Source: JBFWNG01 sp050251195 (GTDB lineage: Bacteria; Bdellovibrionota_B; Oligoflexia; Oligoflexales; Oligoflexaceae). From it: 64,000 nt of DNA. Shown in pieces: positions 61,632 to 64,000 of this stretch (within the stretch, counting starts at the first letter, position 1; every line of letters starts with the position of its first letter). The translations under genes and the position numbers were made by a program. Under the pieces are notes generated by a model. The model had not been told where the DNA came from, did no database searches, and worked only from the letters and a program-made list of their open reading frames with translations. The stretch covers positions 248,001-312,000 of the forward strand of contig JBFWNG010000002.1 of NCBI GenBank assembly GCA_050251195.1. The letters run 5' to 3'.

Positions 61632-62360
61632 ATGGGAAAAGTCTGGCTAGTGACGAAGCGGGAATTGAACGGATATTTTCGGACTTGGACGGGATACATT
61701 ATTGCCTTCTTCGCCCTTATTATTAATGGTCTTCTGTTTAACAGTTTTGCGATTGGCGATCAGGCGAAATACTCTGCCGAAGTGCTTGAGGACTTCTTCT
61801 ACTTTAGTAGCGGGATTGCCATGGTGGCTTGCGTTTTCCTCGCCATGCGCCTCTTAGCGGAAGAGCGGCAATCCAAAACCATAGTGTTGTTCTTCACGTC
61901 ACCCATAACCGAGCGTCAAATCATTTACGGGAAATTTTTGTCGGCATTCGTCGTCTTTTTTCTTCTGCAGATCTTTTCGCTTTATTTGCCGAGCTTGATA
62001 TTTGTCGAAGGTAAGGTGTCTCTGGGGCATCTAGCGGCCGGGTACTTTGGAGTGATACTCTTGGGGACCGCCGTCATTGCAATCTCTCTATTTTCCTCGG
62101 TGGTTGCGCCAAATCAAATGGTTGCCGGAATTCTTGGCGCTTCTTTTACCGTCGTCCTACTTATCTTTTGGATCCTTTCCAATGTGACGGACGAACCATT
62201 TAAGGAAGTCTTTAGCTACATCGCCATCCACAACATGCATTTTATACCTTTCTCGCGCGGTATAGTTCATCTGCGAGACGTTGTTTATTACTTGAGCGTC
62301 ATAGTATTTTTCTTAGAGTGCTCAGTGCGGGTATTGGAAACAAGGAGGCTCGAAGGATGA
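61632..62360 (+). CDS. gldF: ABC-2 permease, GldF-like
   Basis: A 242-residue protein with six membrane helices. VTKRELNGYFRTWTGYIIAF at the N-terminus and MRLLAEERQSKTIVLFFTSP after helix 2 are conserved in GldF-type ABC-2 permeases; the E-E-R loop couples to the ATPase. It starts 13 bases after gldA, and its stop overlaps the ATG of the next gene. Confidence 0.88.
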   Translation: MGKVWLVTKRELNGYFRTWTGYIIAFFALIINGLLFNSFAIGDQAKYSAEVLEDFFYFSSGIAMVACVFLAMRLLAEERQSKTIVLFFTSPITERQIIYGKFLSAFVVFFLLQIFSLYLPSLIFVEGKVSLGHLAAGYFGVILLGTAVIAISLFSSVVAPNQMVAGILGASFTVVLLIFWILSNVTDEPFKEVFSYIAIHNMHFIPFSRGIVHLRDVVYYLSVIVFFLECSVRVLETRRLEG

Positions 62361-64000
62361 GTTCTTTATTCAAGATAATTAGACTTCCCGCCATTGTTCT
62401 TGGACTGATCGTTTTCTTTGTTGCCGAGCGTTATCTGAATGCGGAAGCATACGCTCTTTACATGAAGGCGGGTGCGATTGGTCTCATGGTGCTTGGCATT
62501 TTAGCGACGGTCGGTTTGTTTGCGGATTGCCGTCGCAAAGGATTTGTGACCGAATCCAAATATTACCTCTACATGCTGCTTTGGATGATACCGGTCGCAC
62601 TGTCGCCGCTCATCTACCTTGCTTACCTAAAGGTAATGGGAACCAAGGCTGTCCCCGATCTTTTCATCGAGAAAGCTCTCTTAGGCGCTTGGCTCTTGTT
62701 CCTTGTTATCGGCATATTTGTCGGAATCGGCTTCGAACTTGGGTATAGGCAGTGCGGAAGGGGGGATCTTGCGGAGCCTCGACCGATGCAGCGGTCGGGA
62801 CTAAATTGGATGCTGGTCGGCATGGTTTTCTCGAGCTTGGTAGCCTTGAACTACGGATTTGCAAAACGGGATAAAGTGTACGATTGGAGTTACTTCAAGG
62901 CGACGGCGCCGGGAGAGGCGTCAATCAACATGGTGAAGAATCTCGATAAGCCCGTTGAGATTGGCGTGTTCTACCCGCAAACGAACGAAGTGAGACCCCT
63001 TGTCGCCGAGTACATTGATGCCTTGGCGAAGAACTCAAGCAAGATTACCGTGCAGTATTTCGACACAGACTTGCATCCAGCCCAAGCAGAGGCATTCAAG
63101 GTCTCGAGGAACGGACAGGTCGTTTTGAAATCCGGGGACCAGCGAGAGTTAGTCGACGTCGGACTGGAGATCAAGGATGCGCGCAGCAAACTGAGGAAGT
63201 TTGACAGTTTATTCCAAAAATCGTTCTTGGAGCTGACTACGGAAAAGAAAAACGCTTACTTCATGCAAGGGCACGGCGAGATGGCGACATCCGGCGGTGA
63301 GAACCCGCTGCGCAGCGTGAGCGGTTTGGAAATGGTTCTTCGTTCGCAGAACTATGCCGTCAAAAAGCTTGACGTCGGAGCAGGGTTTGCGGAGATTCCT
63401 CACGATGCGGGAGTGGTCATTATCGCAGGGCCGACAAAATATCTTCTTGCTGAAGAAGTGCAGGTACTCAAAGACTACGTCAATCGCGGCGGTAGTCTTG
63501 TCTTGTTTTTAGATGATGACGTTTTCGACTCAAACTCCGTTCCTGCTCTCCAACAAACTGATCCGCTTAAAGAATTCCTGGAAAAAGAGGTTGGTGTAAA
63601 CGTGATCTGGGAGAGGATGGCAAACGACAAGCAATACGTTGCGGCTAGTCGATCCTCTGTCGACAAATGGTTTATCTATACAAACGTATTTAGTTCGCAC
63701 GAGTCGGTGCAAAACCTTTCCAAAAACGACGACAAGCTTCAGTTGTTGTTCTTCCGAGCTGGTCACCTTCAATCTAAACCGTCCAATAACGGATGGAAAA
63801 ATGTTGATACCGTTAAGACGATTGCATCGTCCTTTGCGGACAAAAACAGAGACTACACCTTTAATGAAGGTGCGGAGGTCCGAAAACCGTATGTTCTCGG
63901 CGTAGCTTCTGAACTTGATATCAAGGGCGGTGAAACACCCTCAAAGGCAAGAATCGTAACCTTTGCCGACTCAACTATGGCTTCGGATTTTCTTTTGCGA
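62357..64000 (+). CDS. gldG: GldG-like ABC auxiliary protein, 3' end missing
   Basis: The ATG at 62357 overlaps the GldF stop as ATGA, and the frame runs 548 codons to the window edge without a stop. Four N-terminal membrane segments (IVLGLIVFFVAERYL, GLMVLGILATVGLF, LLWMIPVALSPLIYLAYL and GAWLLFLVIGIFVGIGFEL) and a fifth near residue 160 precede a large periplasmic domain. The periplasmic part has INMVKNLDKPVEIGVFYP, YFMQGHGEM and LVLFLDDDVF, typical of GldG/DUF4350-type auxiliary proteins. The C-terminus lies outside the window. Identification as GldG-like is by order and domain layout. Confidence 0.87.
   Translation, partial: MSSLFKIIRLPAIVLGLIVFFVAERYLNAEAYALYMKAGAIGLMVLGILATVGLFADCRRKGFVTESKYYLYMLLWMIPVALSPLIYLAYLKVMGTKAVPDLFIEKALLGAWLLFLVIGIFVGIGFELGYRQCGRGDLAEPRPMQRSGLNWMLVGMVFSSLVALNYGFAKRDKVYDWSYFKATAPGEASINMVKNLDKPVEIGVFYPQTNEVRPLVAEYIDALAKNSSKITVQYFDTDLHPAQAEAFKVSRNGQVVLKSGDQRELVDVGLEIKDARSKLRKFDSLFQKSFLELTTEKKNAYFMQGHGEMATSGGENPLRSVSGLEMVLRSQNYAVKKLDVGAGFAEIPHDAGVVIIAGPTKYLLAEEVQVLKDYVNRGGSLVLFLDDDVFDSNSVPALQQTDPLKEFLEKEVGVNVIWERMANDKQYVAASRSSVDKWFIYTNVFSSHESVQNLSKNDDKLQLLFFRAGHLQSKPSNNGWKNVDTVKTIASSFADKNRDYTFNEGAEVRKPYVLGVASELDIKGGETPSKARIVTFADSTMASDFLLR

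Noticed and set aside
1..64000. CRISPR arrays, prophage, rRNA genes
   Set aside because: No regularly spaced direct repeats, no phage structural genes and no rRNA sequence were seen on either strand.

Overview
The window looks like chromosomal DNA of a Gram-negative, didermal bacterium with many secreted lipoproteins and beta-barrel proteins. The likeliest source is Bdellovibrionota or a related former deltaproteobacterial lineage. Pointers are a TIGR02147 regulator (a family I know mainly from Fibrobacter and Bdellovibrio relatives), a COG3014/LpoB lipoprotein pair, a G-N-G-G-D lipoprotein, two CHASE2 nucleotide cyclases, a type IVa pilin, LptF and LptE. This placement is inference; no rRNA is present. 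UUG and GUG starts are frequent, and three gene pairs are coupled through a TTGA stop/start overlap.

Layout. 1-13.9 kb: 5' part of mnmG, leucine dehydrogenase, two small membrane proteins, the COG3014 and LpoB lipoproteins, a run of housekeeping genes (YggS, M3 oligopeptidase, two YggT-type proteins), an ABC-2 exporter coupled to a small HNH gene, a histidine-rich membrane protein, and a TIGR04282/TIGR04283 glycosyltransferase pair. 13.9-18.4 kb: a 560-base gap holding a candidate small RNA or attenuator, then an outer-membrane protein, a lipoprotein with an internal duplication, and a lipoprotein coupled to a TIGR02147 regulator. A miniature transposon-like element and tRNA-Arg(CCU) follow. 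18.4-28 kb: fabF-pdhA-pdhB-pdhC, LptF, a penicillin-binding transpeptidase, a 2-oxoglutarate/Fe(II)-type oxygenase and a secreted GH14 beta-amylase. 28-37.3 kb: a zinc-protease lipoprotein in operon with a NERD-helicase that appears to end in a cold-shock fold, chorismate mutase, a two-gene receiver/TPR signalling operon, a phosphatase, class II aldolase and pilin. 37.4-46.1 kb: NAD synthetase, ArgS, ComM, ComB and an orphan peptide-binding protein. 46.2-60.5 kb: two CHASE2 cyclases, one with a PilZ-like tail, interleaved with secreted proteins of unknown function, an MtaD-type amidohydrolase, LptE, a receptor-like barrel and a long perfect inverted repeat. 60.7 kb to the end: a GldA/GldF/GldG-like ABC system, the last gene cut by the window edge.

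Genes at both window edges (mnmG and the GldG-like gene) were translated by hand. No CRISPR array, prophage, intact insertion sequence or rRNA was seen. The most unusual items are the NERD-helicase-cold-shock fusion, the 31-bp perfect inverted repeat at 55.8 kb, the 149-bp terminal-inverted-repeat element beside the tRNA, the candidate RNA at 14.1 kb, and an lptF gene with no ordinary start codon for its conserved N-terminus.
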